Positions 28,242 through 38,434 are shown, numbered from the stretch's first letter. The stretch is 64,000 nt of DNA from Evansella alkalicola (GCF_019042735.1 NZ_JAHQCR010000084.1:1-64000); one strand, 5' to 3'. Made by a program: numbers and translations. Notes: generated by a model not told the origin, from the sequence alone.

Positions 28242-28883
28242 GTGTTAAAAGATGTTAGAGAAGAAACAACGAACAAAGAAATGGAACCAACGAATCATCT
28301 ATTTTTGGAATATTTAGCTCGTTATTATTTTACGTTACCATTGAGTAAAGGGCGGGTTCTAGAAATCGGATGTGGAAGTGGTTATGGTACAAAATTAGTG
28401 GCAAAAGCAAAGAAAAAGATAATAACGGAAATAATCGGTATTGATTTTAACGAAGAGATGATTAATGAGGCTCATAAAACACAATACCATCCATTATTAT
28501 CGTTTCAATTTATAGAAGATACTAACGAAGAAAGCTTTAAGAGCTTAGGTACTTTCGATACAATCTTTTCTTTTGATTTATTTGGACAACTCCCAAATCC
28601 TCAAGAATTTTTGTTATCTGTTTTCCAGTTACTAAATCCAGGAGGTACGTTAATTCTTACAGTAGCCTTGGAATCAAGGGAAGTTAGCACCGAAAAACCT
28701 CTACATCCTTATACGTTAACAGAAAGCGAACTAATAGGCTTTCTTCATCATGAAAAGTTAATCTTCCATAATGTCGATTTTTATTATCAACATGGTGTTG
28801 TTATTGAAGGAAAAAAAGGTCCTGCAAATCAAAATACAAATTGTATTATTGTTGCGAGAAAAGACTTAGAAGTATCCCTTTGA
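28242..28883 (+). CDS. Class I SAM-dependent methyltransferase
   Basis: The 213-aa Rossmann-fold methyltransferase has motif I VLEIGCGSGYG (about residues 42-52), an acidic IGIDFNEEM motif II and FDTIFSFDLF as motif IV. The GTG start is preceded by AGCGGTG. It is a paralogue of the methyltransferase at 31492, with the same EYLARYYF-type opening and layout. Substrate unknown. It converges with prfC. Confidence 0.8.
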   Translation: MLKDVREETTNKEMEPTNHLFLEYLARYYFTLPLSKGRVLEIGCGSGYGTKLVAKAKKKIITEIIGIDFNEEMINEAHKTQYHPLLSFQFIEDTNEESFKSLGTFDTIFSFDLFGQLPNPQEFLLSVFQLLNPGGTLILTVALESREVSTEKPLHPYTLTESELIGFLHHEKLIFHNVDFYYQHGVVIEGKKGPANQNTNCIIVARKDLEVSL

Positions 28884-28910
28884 TCACTAAGACTCTGAAC
28901 AATGCATTAA

Positions 28911-30455
28911 CTATTTTAATAATTCCCAACCAGTAGAGAGTTCTAGTTCAGGGTATTTATCTTGGAAAAAGCGAAGAGTAAATTCATTTTCGAAAAGAAT
29001 AACAGGACGTCCTTGTTGGTCATTCACGAGCATTTTACGATTATCCAGCATTTTATCTGTTACTTCACCTTTTGTTACCCATCGGGCTAATTCATAACTA
29101 AAATGCTGAAATTCTATATCCGTGTTATACTCGTTTTTCATACGATATTCAAACACTTGGAATTGAAGTTCTCCTACAGCACCAATAATGAAATCTTCAA
29201 AATATGGCGTTTTATATAATTGTATGGTACCTTCTTGGACCAGTTGAGAAATACCTTTGTGATATTGCTTATGCTTTAAAGCGTTCTTTGCCATGATTTT
29301 GGCAAATTTTTCGGGAGGAAATTGCGGCATTTCTTCATAAGAAAGCATTTCATTGCCATTGACTAGTGTATCACCAACTTGAAAGACTCCTGAATCATAC
29401 AGCCCGATAATGTCACCAGGCATCGCTGTATCTACATTTTCCCTTTCTGAAGCAAAAAAGGAGTGCGATTGACTAAGCCTCATTTTCTTTCCTGTTCTTG
29501 ATAACATGACTTCCATACCTCTTTCAAACTTACCAGAACAAATACGTAGGAAGGCAATTCGGTCACGGTGATTAGGATTCATATTGGCTTGAATTTTGAA
29601 AATAAAGCCAGTAAATGTATTACTGTTTGGACTCACCCATTCTCCAGATGCTTTTCTTGGCATCGGTTCCGCTGCAAGTTGTACAAAGTTGTCTAGAAAG
29701 GATTGAACTCCAAAGCTAGACAAAGCACTACCAAAAAAGACAGGCGTTAATTGGCCATTCTGTACCTTTTCTTCCGTAAATTCATTACCTGCTTCCTCTA
29801 AGAGCATGATGTCCTCTTCCAATTTCTCCTTTTCAAAGGATTGTAGTACCTGTTGCTTCTCATAGGGAACTATTTCCCGTTCGTGAGATTCATTATATAC
29901 TTCTATCTTCTTATCAGGAATACTATAAATACCTCGTAAGGTTTTCCCCATCCCAATTGGCCAGTTCATTGGATACGTTTCCATCTCTAGAACATCTTCA
30001 ATTTCGGCTAATAGTTCTAGCGGTTCTTTCCCCTCTCGATCTAGTTTATTTATGAACGTTAAAATAGGAATTCCCCGCATACTACAAACTTTAAATAACT
30101 TAAGGGTTTGTGCTTCAATCCCTTTCACACTATCAATGACCATCACTGCAGTATCTACAGCTGTTAAGGTTCGATACGTATCTTCACTGAAGTCTTCATG
30201 ACCAGGGGTATCTAAAATGTTTATTTGAACATCTTTATAAATCAGCTGCATGACACTAGAGGTTACAGAAATCCCCCGTTGTTTTTCAATTTCCATCCAA
30301 TCAGATGTGGCAAATTTCCCTGATTTTTTTCCTTTTACTGTTCCCGCACTTCGAATACCACCCCCGAGATACAACAATTTTTCCGTTAACGTCGTTTTTC
30401 CTGCATCTGGGTGGGAGATAATTGCGAAGGTTCGTCTTGGTTGTTCATTACTCAT
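28911..30455 (-). CDS. prfC: Peptide chain release factor 3
   Basis: This 514-aa translational GTPase recycles RF1/RF2 after termination. G1 is SHPDAGKTTLTE (residues 17-28), G2/switch I holds RGISVTSSVMQ, G3 is DTPGHEDFSEDT and G4 is FINKLDREG. A C-terminal RF3 domain follows. The ATG at 30455 is favoured because GGG lies 8 nt upstream; another ATG sits two codons earlier. Monocistronic, with no clear terminator seen. Confidence 0.93.
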   Translation of the reverse strand: MSNEQPRRTFAIISHPDAGKTTLTEKLLYLGGGIRSAGTVKGKKSGKFATSDWMEIEKQRGISVTSSVMQLIYKDVQINILDTPGHEDFSEDTYRTLTAVDTAVMVIDSVKGIEAQTLKLFKVCSMRGIPILTFINKLDREGKEPLELLAEIEDVLEMETYPMNWPIGMGKTLRGIYSIPDKKIEVYNESHEREIVPYEKQQVLQSFEKEKLEEDIMLLEEAGNEFTEEKVQNGQLTPVFFGSALSSFGVQSFLDNFVQLAAEPMPRKASGEWVSPNSNTFTGFIFKIQANMNPNHRDRIAFLRICSGKFERGMEVMLSRTGKKMRLSQSHSFFASERENVDTAMPGDIIGLYDSGVFQVGDTLVNGNEMLSYEEMPQFPPEKFAKIMAKNALKHKQYHKGISQLVQEGTIQLYKTPYFEDFIIGAVGELQFQVFEYRMKNEYNTDIEFQHFSYELARWVTKGEVTDKMLDNRKMLVNDQQGRPVILFENEFTLRFFQDKYPELELSTGWELLK

Positions 30456-30723
30456 ATACATAACCCTTTCTATAAAAATACTTAAATAATCATTATGGTC
30501 AAAAACAAAGACACTAAATCATACTCAGCGCAACAACAATATTATGTTATCAAATTTATTCTCTTTCTGTTACGTTTTTTTGAATGCAAATTAACGTATA
30601 TGCAAATATACCTCGGCTATATTACCAAACAGAATTTATTAAGCATCCTTCTCAAAAACATTCTCCTTCCTTCGTATAAATCCCTCTTAACTGCAAACTC
30701 TAGTTAAAAAGGAGTGATAAAAT

Positions 30724-31164
30724 ATGAACCAATCTATAAGAAATTTAATGAGTAGCAATGTGGTTTCTGTATCACCACAACAATCTATTCAGGAAGCTGC
30801 TGCTTTAATGGAGCAACACGATTGTGGCGCCATCCCTGTAGTAGAAAATGGGCAAGTGACTGGGATTATTACCGACCGTGATATTACTTTACGAGCAACT
30901 GCCCATGGCTTACAAGGAAATGCCACAGTATCCGAATGCATGAGTACGAAGTTAACTGTTGCCGATGTGAATATGGATGTTCATGAGGCAGCCCAAATGA
31001 TGGCTCAACAACAAATCAGACGACTTCCTGTTGTGGAGAATAATCAGTTAGTTGGAATGCTTTCCATTGGAGATTTAGCAACAGAAAATATCTTTCAAAA
31101 TGAAGCTGGCGAAGCCCTTTCCAACATATCAATTCCTACACATAACAATAATAGTAACCAATAA
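30724..31164 (+). CDS. Tandem CBS domain protein
   Basis: The 146-aa protein is made of two CBS domains (about 8-60 and 72-125: GAIPVVENGQVTGIITDRDI and RRLPVVENNQLVGMLSIGDL). Such pairs bind adenine nucleotides and report energy state. AAAGGAG precedes the ATG. The last residues are Asn/Ser-rich. It is a stand-alone gene with a strong terminator, of the B. subtilis YhcV/YlbB-like group. Partner unknown. Confidence 0.88.
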   Translation: MNQSIRNLMSSNVVSVSPQQSIQEAAALMEQHDCGAIPVVENGQVTGIITDRDITLRATAHGLQGNATVSECMSTKLTVADVNMDVHEAAQMMAQQQIRRLPVVENNQLVGMLSIGDLATENIFQNEAGEALSNISIPTHNNNSNQ

Positions 31165-31174
31165 TTTCGCTTTG

Positions 31175-31205
31175 ACAACCGCCTTCATCAAGGCGGTTGT
31201 TTTAC
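31175..31205 (+). terminator. Terminator of the CBS gene
   Basis: The stem ACAACCGCCTT/AAGGCGGTTGT has an 11-bp perfect match and a TTT tail. Confidence 0.85.
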
Positions 31206-31271
31206 TACAAAGGCCCTATTTATTATGTTAAAATGAAAATATCCGATAAATGGGAGGCGATATTTAATTAA

Positions 31272-31463
31272 ATGGCCATTTGGACAATATGTAAAACATG
31301 CAGTGGAACTGGAAAAGTTGTAAAGAAAAGTTTCTTATCGAAAAATTTGTCAGACTGTTCTAATTGTAAAGGTAAAGGAAGGATTCAATCTTCCTTAAAA
31401 GATTCCTCTCTATCCTCGAAACCTCGTAATAAATCTTTTTTCCACCAAACGGTGAAATTTTAA
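31272..31463 (+). CDS. Small DnaJ-type zinc-finger protein
   Basis: This 63-aa protein has two CxxCxGxG-like half sites, CKTCSGTGK and CSNCKGKGR, the zinc-binding pattern of the DnaJ cysteine-rich domain but only one zinc centre. A Ser/Lys-rich tail follows. The codon before the ATG is a stop, so the start is fixed. GGGAGG is 14 nt away, a long spacing. It is 28 bp from the downstream methyltransferase and may share its transcript. Function unknown. Confidence 0.65.
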   Translation: MAIWTICKTCSGTGKVVKKSFLSKNLSDCSNCKGKGRIQSSLKDSSLSSKPRNKSFFHQTVKF

Positions 31464-31491
31464 AAACAAAATAATTAAGCGGTGATTTTAT

Positions 31492-32103
31492 ATGTTGGAA
31501 TATACTGGGGAACGGGTAATCCCAGAACTAATGAAGCCAGATAACGGACTTTTGTTAGAGCATTGTGCCCGATATTACTTAGCTAGTATGTACGCACATG
31601 GAAGAGTACTAGATATTGCATGCGGTACTGGGTATGGATCGAAGATGCTCTTAGATTATTCGAGAAATAAAATTTCCGAAGTTGTGGGGGCTGATATTGA
31701 CGAAAAAACAGTTGCCTATGCTAGTATGCATTATTTAGGACCGAAAATGAGTTTTATAACGGCTGACGTAATGGACAATGAACTCGTAAGTAAGTTAGGT
31801 ACCTTTGACACCATTGTTTCGTTTGAGACAATTGAACATGTCAGGGATGATCAGTTCTTTATTGAACAAATGCATTCGTTATTAAAATCAAATGGAACAT
31901 TAATTTTGTCCACTCCTTTTGGAGAAGGAAGAGATTATCCATCTGGCTCACCATTTCATTATTTTCAGCTTACACCTGAGGAATTCAAAGGACTATTTCA
32001 TCATTTTTCTAATGTGAAGTTTTATTTTCAGTCTGGAGTTATGTTCGAGCCACCACAGGAAAGTCGGCATTATCCTCTTGGCGTGGCTATTGCAACCAAA
32101 TAA
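31492..32103 (+). CDS. Class I SAM-dependent methyltransferase
   Basis: The 203-aa paralogue of the gene at 28242 has motif I VLDIACGTGYGSKM, motif II VVGADIDEKT and motif IV FDTIVSFETIEHV. The opening LEYTGERVIPE is typical of a broad family of small bacterial methyltransferases of unknown substrate. A weak AGCGGTG precedes the ATG. It is followed by a strong terminator. Confidence 0.82.
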   Translation: MLEYTGERVIPELMKPDNGLLLEHCARYYLASMYAHGRVLDIACGTGYGSKMLLDYSRNKISEVVGADIDEKTVAYASMHYLGPKMSFITADVMDNELVSKLGTFDTIVSFETIEHVRDDQFFIEQMHSLLKSNGTLILSTPFGEGRDYPSGSPFHYFQLTPEEFKGLFHHFSNVKFYFQSGVMFEPPQESRHYPLGVAIATK

Positions 32104-32114
32104 GTAAACTAAAG

Positions 32115-32149
32115 ACCACGCGAAATTCTTTGATGAAGCGTGGTTTTTC
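32115..32149 (+). terminator. Terminator of the second methyltransferase
   Basis: The stem ACCACGC/GCGTGGT is followed by TTTTTC. Confidence 0.75.
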
Positions 32150-32169
32150 TATAGAAAAAACGTTAATGT

Positions 32170-32373
32170 TCAACTAGTAACATCAACGTTTTCTATGGGA
32201 ATCTGAAGCGACTCTAGTGTGGTCATTAACTCTTCTTCCGAAAACTTATCTTTTGGTCTTATTTCTAGTACATTATCTCCAATGAAACTTGCGACACCAC
32301 GATAAAAACCAACATACGTTCTCAACCTTTCCTTTTCTTCATCTGTCAATTCACGCATAAACGTTATTACCAT
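32170..32373 (-). CDS. Small conserved-looking protein of unknown function
   Basis: This 67-aa protein begins RELTDEEKERLRTYVGFYRG after a short lead. It is charged, with no membrane segment or known motif. AGGAGGGCGAGG precedes the ATG at 32373. It lies downstream of, and is separated by a terminator from, the UspA gene. Confidence 0.55.
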   Translation of the reverse strand: MVITFMRELTDEEKERLRTYVGFYRGVASFIGDNVLEIRPKDKFSEEELMTTLESLQIPIENVDVTS

Positions 32374-32399
32374 CCTCGCCCTCCTCTGTTCTTAGAATC

Positions 32400-32434
32400 A
32401 AAAATTGGACCATACACTATAAGTGTTGGCCCAA
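32400..32434 (-). terminator. Terminator of the sulP-uspA pair (minus)
   Basis: The minus-strand stem of TTGGGCCAACACT with AGTGTATGGTCCAA is followed by TTTTTG, 8 bp past the uspA stop. Confidence 0.8.
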
Positions 32435-32441
32435 CCATCTG

Positions 32442-32861
32442 TTATTTAACCATTAATACAGGTGCTTTTACGTACTTCATTACTTTATGACTAACACTAC
32501 CTAGTATCATGGTTTGAACTCTACCCCTACCACGACTGCCTAAAACCAAACAGTCATAGTTATTTTCATTTACATGTTTTATAATCGTTTCCGCAGGTAC
32601 CCCATGAAGAACGGTAATTCTGGATGAAATCCCTTCCCCTTCAATCTTATCTTTAAAAACGGATAAAATTTCTTCCCGTTTTTTGGTTGCCGCAGCTGTA
32701 TCTCCGTATTGTAAAACATCGGATTTAGATTTACTGCCGTCCACTACATAGATAATTTCAATACTTGCCTTTTCAGATAGTTTTGCTAGTTCAATAGCTT
32801 TGTCTGCTGCACGATGCGAATGATCGGAACCATCGGTAGCCAATACTAGTTTTGTAAACAT
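32442..32861 (-). CDS. Universal stress protein UspA family
   Basis: The 139-aa single-domain protein has the ATP-binding pattern of UspA proteins: LATDGSDHS at the start and LVLGSRGRGRVQTMILGSVSHKV (G2xG9xGS) near the end. It follows a SulP transporter, and the same pair recurs inverted at 38435-40314. A role in regulating the transporter or its anion response is inference from this repeated pairing. Confidence 0.88.
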   Translation of the reverse strand: MFTKLVLATDGSDHSHRAADKAIELAKLSEKASIEIIYVVDGSKSKSDVLQYGDTAAATKKREEILSVFKDKIEGEGISSRITVLHGVPAETIIKHVNENNYDCLVLGSRGRGRVQTMILGSVSHKVMKYVKAPVLMVK

Positions 32862-32921
32862 GCTAGTTCCCCCTGCTGAGTAACATAGTATTGACTAGTT
32901 TCTAGCAATACTACTAACCCA

Positions 32922-34382
32922 TTAATGTCCTGAAGCTTTACTTAGGCCGCCGATTTTATCCATTAAGCGCGAACTTTCTTTGTCTAATCCTCGTATGACA
33001 ACTTCTATTCCCTTTTGTTCATACTTAGCTTCTATTTTGTCCATCGCTCCAACGGCAGAGTCATCCCACAGATGTGCCCCAGATACATCTATTATAACCT
33101 TTTTTACTTCGTCATTGAAGTTAAATGAATCTACTAAATCCGTTACAGAAGCAAAGAACAATTGTCCGCGAACATTGTACACTTTTATCGAATCTGATTC
33201 TAATGAAGCTTCTACTTTTACTTTTGATATTTTAACGGCAAAGAATATGGCACTTAAAACGACACCAGCTAATACCCCTTTTGATAAATCATGGGTATAT
33301 ACAACTGTACCAACTGTAACAACCATCACGGCAGCATCTGTTTTTGGTACCTTGTGAATATTACGTAGAGAGCTCCAATCAAACGTTCCAATGGCAACCA
33401 TAATCATGACACCAGCAAGTGCAGCCATTGGTATTTGTACAACGACACCACCAAGGACAATAATCAATAATATAAGAACGACACCAGCTACTAGAGAAGA
33501 TAAACGTCCTCGTCCGCCAGATTTGACGTTAATAACAGATTGACCAATCATGGCACAACCTGCCATACCACCAAAACAACCTGTTACCACGTTAGCAATC
33601 CCTTGCCCACGACTTTCTTTGTTTTTGTCACTTTCCGTATCTGTCATATCGTCAACGATCGATGCTGTTAAAAGGGATTCTAATAAACCAACAATCGTTA
33701 ATGCTAACGCGTAAGGAAAGATAATCGCAAGTGTTTCGAAGGTTAACGGGATATTAGGTAAAGCAAAGATTGGCAATGATTGTGTTAATGTACCCATATC
33801 TCCAACTGTACGAACTCCTGCATTCATAAAAATAGCGATCGCCGTTACTACAATGATAGCTACTAGTGTAGAAGGTACTGCCTTTGTAAAACGAGGTAAA
33901 ATATAAATAATTGCAAGCGTTAACGCTACTAAGGCAAACATAACCCACGTCTCATTCACAAAGTGTTGTAATTGAGAAGTGAAAATAAGAATTGCCAAAG
34001 CATTAACAAATCCTACCATTACAGATCTAGGAATGAACTTCATAAAGCCCGTAAGCTTAAATACCCCAAATAAAAATTGCAGAATACCGGTTAATATCGT
34101 TGCTGCCAATAAGTACTCCAGACCATGCTCAGCAACTAATGTAATCATTAGAAGGGCCATAGCACCTGTTGCTCCTGAAATCATTCCAGGACGTCCTCCA
34201 ATAAAAGCAATTACAAGACAGATACAAAAGGATGCGTACAGTCCTACCATAGGGTCTAATCCTGCAATGATAGAGAAGGCTATCGCTTCTGGGATTAAGG
34301 CTAATGCCACCACAATTCCTGCTAAGACATCTCCGCGAATGTTCCCCAGCCATTCTATTTTTAATTTTTCTGTTAAACTCAT
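32922..34382 (-). CDS. SulP family anion transporter with STAS domain
   Basis: The 486-aa inner-membrane transporter has about 11-12 hydrophobic segments, the SulP signature around LIPEAIAFSIIAGLDPMVGLY, the GQGIANVVTG and MIGQSVINVKSGGR segments, and a C-terminal STAS domain (about 395-480). Substrates of the family include sulfate and bicarbonate and cannot be told apart here. The start at 34382 has AGAGGTG 7 nt upstream. A longer frame to 34583 is unsupported. It is followed by uspA, and a close paralogue lies on the other strand. Confidence 0.88.
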   Translation of the reverse strand: MSLTEKLKIEWLGNIRGDVLAGIVVALALIPEAIAFSIIAGLDPMVGLYASFCICLVIAFIGGRPGMISGATGAMALLMITLVAEHGLEYLLAATILTGILQFLFGVFKLTGFMKFIPRSVMVGFVNALAILIFTSQLQHFVNETWVMFALVALTLAIIYILPRFTKAVPSTLVAIIVVTAIAIFMNAGVRTVGDMGTLTQSLPIFALPNIPLTFETLAIIFPYALALTIVGLLESLLTASIVDDMTDTESDKNKESRGQGIANVVTGCFGGMAGCAMIGQSVINVKSGGRGRLSSLVAGVVLILLIIVLGGVVVQIPMAALAGVMIMVAIGTFDWSSLRNIHKVPKTDAAVMVVTVGTVVYTHDLSKGVLAGVVLSAIFFAVKISKVKVEASLESDSIKVYNVRGQLFFASVTDLVDSFNFNDEVKKVIIDVSGAHLWDDSAVGAMDKIEAKYEQKGIEVVIRGLDKESSRLMDKIGGLSKASGH

Positions 34383-34731
34383 TGATGCACCTCTTCCATT
34401 TTTAAAATTTTGTTTGTATTGTTTGAACTCTCCCGCAGAAAGTTCGGTCGGCATGAACATGAATGAGTTTACCATTATACGAAAAAAAACGAAAACGGCA
34501 TGTAAGCGACAATCATAAGCTAAATACACGTAAATTCTCTCTTTTTCTCTAACATGCTGTCCAAGTTCATAAAATAGACACATTTAAAAAGTTGTTTTTA
34601 TTTGAAAATTATAATTATTATTAGTGGATCTATGATAGTTGATATGTTTCACAATCATTTAATTTCCGTTGAGCTGGAAACAGCTTCAAGTTAACCAAAT
34701 TATTTGCCCCAATTTAAAACAAAAAATCACG

Positions 34732-34753
34732 AATGCCACTTTATAGCATTCGC
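34732..34753 (-). terminator. Terminator of helD
   Basis: The minus-strand stem CGAATGC/GCATTCG is followed by TGATTTTTTG, about 12 bp past the stop. Confidence 0.75.
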
Positions 34754-34764
34754 GTTCTCAAAAT

Positions 34765-37038
34765 CTAAAATATTTTTTTCATTATCCCTGGATACATTTG
34801 ATCATAATAAACATTTAATCGATGGAGTCCCCGGGTCATAGCTACATAAAGTAGCTTTATATCTAACTCCGTTTCTTCAAAGGCTTTGTCCATTGTCATA
34901 ATGAAGACCACATCAAATTCTAGTCCTTTAGATAGATAAGAGGGAACGATTACCACATCGTGATGATAGTTTTCTTCGTCCTCTTTTAACAGAGCTGCTT
35001 CTAACTTCGGATCCAACTCCTCTATGGAGCGGTAAATCCTTTCACAATCTTCTGTTGTTTTACCAATAATAGCAAAGGATTGATAATTCTCGCCTTTCAT
35101 TTCATGAATTTGCTGGATTATCTTTGTAATAGCACCCTTAGAATCAGAATAAGCCATTGCTTCAGGGGCTTTATCGTGCCTAACAACCGGTTCTGCTAAT
35201 ATCATCCCTTTATATGGTTGGAGTTGCATCAATTTGTTTGCTACTTCCATAATTTCTACAGTGGATCGATAGCTCTGCTTCAACGTTAAATAGGTTGCTT
35301 TTGGAAAAATATACTCCGTTACATCTTCCCAATTATTGATTCCTCTGTAACTATGAATTCCTTGGGACAAATCACCTAAGATAGTAAACAGGGAAGTTCC
35401 GCACGCTTTTTTTAAGACTTCAAATTCAAAAAGTGAATAATCCTGGGCTTCATCAATAAACACATTCTTAAACATCCATTTTTTCTCTATTCCATATATT
35501 GCTTGTTGAATGTAAAGTATTGGTGCTGCATCTTCTAAGTCTAATTTTCCTTCTTGCTTGTTTTGCTTATTCCATTCCAAGAACACTTTTTGCTCTTCTT
35601 TATTTAAATAGTTTTTAGCCACTTGTTGAACTACCTTTGGTTGTGTAATAAGACGCTGATAATACAGGAATGCATCCCCTTTTGGCATCTTTCGTACAAA
35701 GGTAGGGACAAGCTTTTTCGCTTCCTTTTCCAATTTTTTCACATGTGCTTCTTTTCGATCCCATAATGCTACTGTTTTCTGGCTGCGTTTTTCTTCATCC
35801 CGAATTCCGTATCTAGCCTTATCAATTTGTCTATCATATACTTCTTCTACTTTTTCAATAATCTCCGTTGTCTTCGATTTCACCTGCTTTTTTACCATCT
35901 CTTTTAATTTTTCTAAACGCTTAAATGGAGGTAAATACGTATACTCTTCAAAGAATAGTTGTTTCATTTTTTTCGCTGAAAAAACAGTATAACGCTCCAA
36001 CTTCATATCTTCGGATGGAATCCAATCTTGAATTAAATATTCCATGTATTCAGTTAGTAAATGATAAAAATCTAGTGAACCCTTAAAATGAGAAACCCAT
36101 TGTAGTTCCCTCGATTCTTCATTCTCAATTAGCTGAATAAGCTTCTGATCTTTTGATATAAAATTGAGAGATTGACCTAGAGCACCTTGGACATAATCGG
36201 TAAATGTCGTTTGTGTTACTTGGTCTACCCCAAGCTCTGGGAGCACATCTGAAATATAATCAAGAAATAAACGGTTGGGGGCTAAAATCATGAGTTGCTG
36301 TGGGTCAAAGTTTTCGGCATACGTATAGATAAAATATGCCATCCGATGAAGGGCAATCGTTGTTTTCCCACTTCCTGCTACCCCTTGAACAATTAAAGGT
36401 TTATCCATATCAGCTCTAATAATCCGGTTCTGTTCTGCTTGAATGGTAGAAACAATTTCTTTTAATCGATTACTGGCACTTGTTGTTAAGGACTCTTGAA
36501 GAATTTGATCCCTTGCTGTAAGATCGATATCTCTTATTTCCTCTAATTGATTATCTTCAATGACGTACTGGCGCTTTAAGGATAGTTCCCCTTCAAGGGT
36601 TTCTCCGTTCGCTTCATAACTTACATCTCCAAGCTGTCCCTCGTAATAAACATTAGCAATTGGCGAACGCCAGTCCACAATTACCGGTTCACGAGTGTCC
36701 TTTTTATAAAGGGAGGTCTTGCCGATATACAGCTTCTCTTCTTGACTTTGATCTTTTGGAGTAAAATCAATTCTTGCAAAGTAAGGCCTATTTTGAATGG
36801 AACGTAAATTTCGTAAATCCTTTTCGGTCGTTTGTAGCATATTAGCGTTGGCTAAAACGTTCACATAACTCAAAGAACTATCTAAATAATCCAAATCCAC
36901 TAAGGCTTGTTTTATGTTCCCCTGATAGTCGGATTTACTTTTTTCTGCAGCTTCTAAAACAATTTCTATATAATTCTTTGTAAACTCAAGCCTTTCTTTT
37001 TCCTTCTTGAAATCTTGGTGTTCTCGTGCATCCAACAA
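34765..37038 (-). CDS. helD: HelD-type RNA polymerase-recycling motor (UvrD-like)
   Basis: The 757-aa UvrD-fold ATPase removes stalled RNA polymerase from DNA in Gram-positive bacteria. An N-terminal charged coiled coil (about 1-60) would enter the polymerase secondary channel. Walker A is QGVAGSGKTTIALHR (about 217-231), VFIDEAQDYSLFE is Walker B, and LKQSYRST and VIVPSYLSKGLEFDVV are motifs IV-V. The length matches B. subtilis HelD (774 aa). A different UvrD-like helicase is possible but less likely given the N-terminal arm. Confidence 0.85.
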   Translation of the reverse strand: MLDAREHQDFKKEKERLEFTKNYIEIVLEAAEKSKSDYQGNIKQALVDLDYLDSSLSYVNVLANANMLQTTEKDLRNLRSIQNRPYFARIDFTPKDQSQEEKLYIGKTSLYKKDTREPVIVDWRSPIANVYYEGQLGDVSYEANGETLEGELSLKRQYVIEDNQLEEIRDIDLTARDQILQESLTTSASNRLKEIVSTIQAEQNRIIRADMDKPLIVQGVAGSGKTTIALHRMAYFIYTYAENFDPQQLMILAPNRLFLDYISDVLPELGVDQVTQTTFTDYVQGALGQSLNFISKDQKLIQLIENEESRELQWVSHFKGSLDFYHLLTEYMEYLIQDWIPSEDMKLERYTVFSAKKMKQLFFEEYTYLPPFKRLEKLKEMVKKQVKSKTTEIIEKVEEVYDRQIDKARYGIRDEEKRSQKTVALWDRKEAHVKKLEKEAKKLVPTFVRKMPKGDAFLYYQRLITQPKVVQQVAKNYLNKEEQKVFLEWNKQNKQEGKLDLEDAAPILYIQQAIYGIEKKWMFKNVFIDEAQDYSLFEFEVLKKACGTSLFTILGDLSQGIHSYRGINNWEDVTEYIFPKATYLTLKQSYRSTVEIMEVANKLMQLQPYKGMILAEPVVRHDKAPEAMAYSDSKGAITKIIQQIHEMKGENYQSFAIIGKTTEDCERIYRSIEELDPKLEAALLKEDEENYHHDVVIVPSYLSKGLEFDVVFIMTMDKAFEETELDIKLLYVAMTRGLHRLNVYYDQMYPGIMKKIF

Positions 37039-37194
37039 ACATCCTCCTCACCATATGGCTAGTATATAATTAAAGGCATGGGCTAGTCCCGCATGCCATT
37101 AGGTCCGGAAAAACATATTTAACTATATACTATCAAAAAAGACTGCTGAACTACAAAGGGTCTACTTGTCTAAAGATTATGTTTGTATCTAAAA

Positions 37195-38157
37195 CTAAAT
37201 AGATAACTCACTGGATAAAACACTTATTTCTTCTAATTCATCTGCTTTTTTCTTTTGAAAAACATAGTCAAAATCATGAACAGAAATTTCATTTTTCTCA
37301 AGGCCTAATGCCATGCCTGAAACTTCATCCATAAGTAAGTCTACTGCTTTTCCACCAAGTCTCGATCCAAGAATTCGATCAAATGCAACAGGTCTTCCTC
37401 CCCTTTGAATATGCCCTAAGACAGTTACTCTCGGGTCATAATCGGAGTTTTCTTTAATGTAAGTTGCGAATTCTTCTGCAGATCCAACTCCTTCAGCAAC
37501 AATAATGATACTGTGAGTTTTTCCCCTTTCAAATCCCGTTTTTAAACGATACATCATTTCTGATTTTGGTATTGTTTTTTCAGGAATAAATATACTTTCT
37601 GCTCCAGTAGCCAAACCAGACCAAGCAGCGATATCCCCTGCATGACGACCCATTACTTCAATAATGAATGTTCGTTCATGGGATGTGGCAGTGTCCCGAA
37701 TGCGATCAACTGCTTCCATAACCGTATTCATTGCAGTACTAAACCCTAGTGTGTAGTCCGTTCCATTTATATCGTTGTCGATTGTTCCTGAAATTCCAAT
37801 CGTTTTAATCCCTTTTTTATGTAGTGCTTGAGCTCCTCTATAAGAACCATCACCCCCAATTACCACGAGACGATCAATACCGTGTTTAGTCATGTTTTCA
37901 ATTGCCTGTGCTTGTCCTTCTTCCGTTTTAAACTTCTCACTTCTTGCGGAACGGAGAAAAGTTCCACCCCGATGTATGATACTACCTACATCTTTTAACT
38001 CTAATTTTTTTATATCACCATCCATCAAACCTTCATATCCACGATACACACCATAAACTTCGATTCCATGGTACATCGATTTTTTCGTAACAGCACGAAT
38101 AGCTGCATTCATTCCTGGAGAATCTCCGCCACTAGTTAATACTGCAATTTTTTTCAT
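37195..38157 (-). CDS. pfkA: ATP-dependent 6-phosphofructokinase
   Basis: The 320-aa cytosolic enzyme phosphorylates fructose-6-phosphate, the committed step of glycolysis. It has TSGGDSPGMNAAIR (ATP loop), GGDGSYRGA, GTIDNDINGTDY (catalytic Asp), MGRHAGDIA and GHIQRGGRP. In B. subtilis pfkA lies in an accDA-pfkA-pyk cluster. Here it is alone, which suggests a second copy or a dispersed locus. No terminator was recognised downstream. Confidence 0.94.
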   Translation of the reverse strand: MKKIAVLTSGGDSPGMNAAIRAVTKKSMYHGIEVYGVYRGYEGLMDGDIKKLELKDVGSIIHRGGTFLRSARSEKFKTEEGQAQAIENMTKHGIDRLVVIGGDGSYRGAQALHKKGIKTIGISGTIDNDINGTDYTLGFSTAMNTVMEAVDRIRDTATSHERTFIIEVMGRHAGDIAAWSGLATGAESIFIPEKTIPKSEMMYRLKTGFERGKTHSIIIVAEGVGSAEEFATYIKENSDYDPRVTVLGHIQRGGRPVAFDRILGSRLGGKAVDLLMDEVSGMALGLEKNEISVHDFDYVFQKKKADELEEISVLSSELSI

Positions 38158-38434
38158 TTACAGCCTCCTTATATTAGAACTTCTTCTTAGTTGTTTATAT
38201 TATTATGTGAAATAGTTAACTTCATTTGTTTTGATATTTTACTACTCTTTATTTTTCAATTCAAATAATAGCAATATAAAATATTTATCCTTTATGTCTT
38301 TATGCCTTATCTCGAATACCTCTTAGCGAGTCTCCTGTTTTAGCAACAAAAATATATTCTACTATTTACCAAATATAAACCTACGTTCTTTTTCACAAAT
38401 TAAGAAAAGATATTACACGAAAAGGAGGTTTCTT

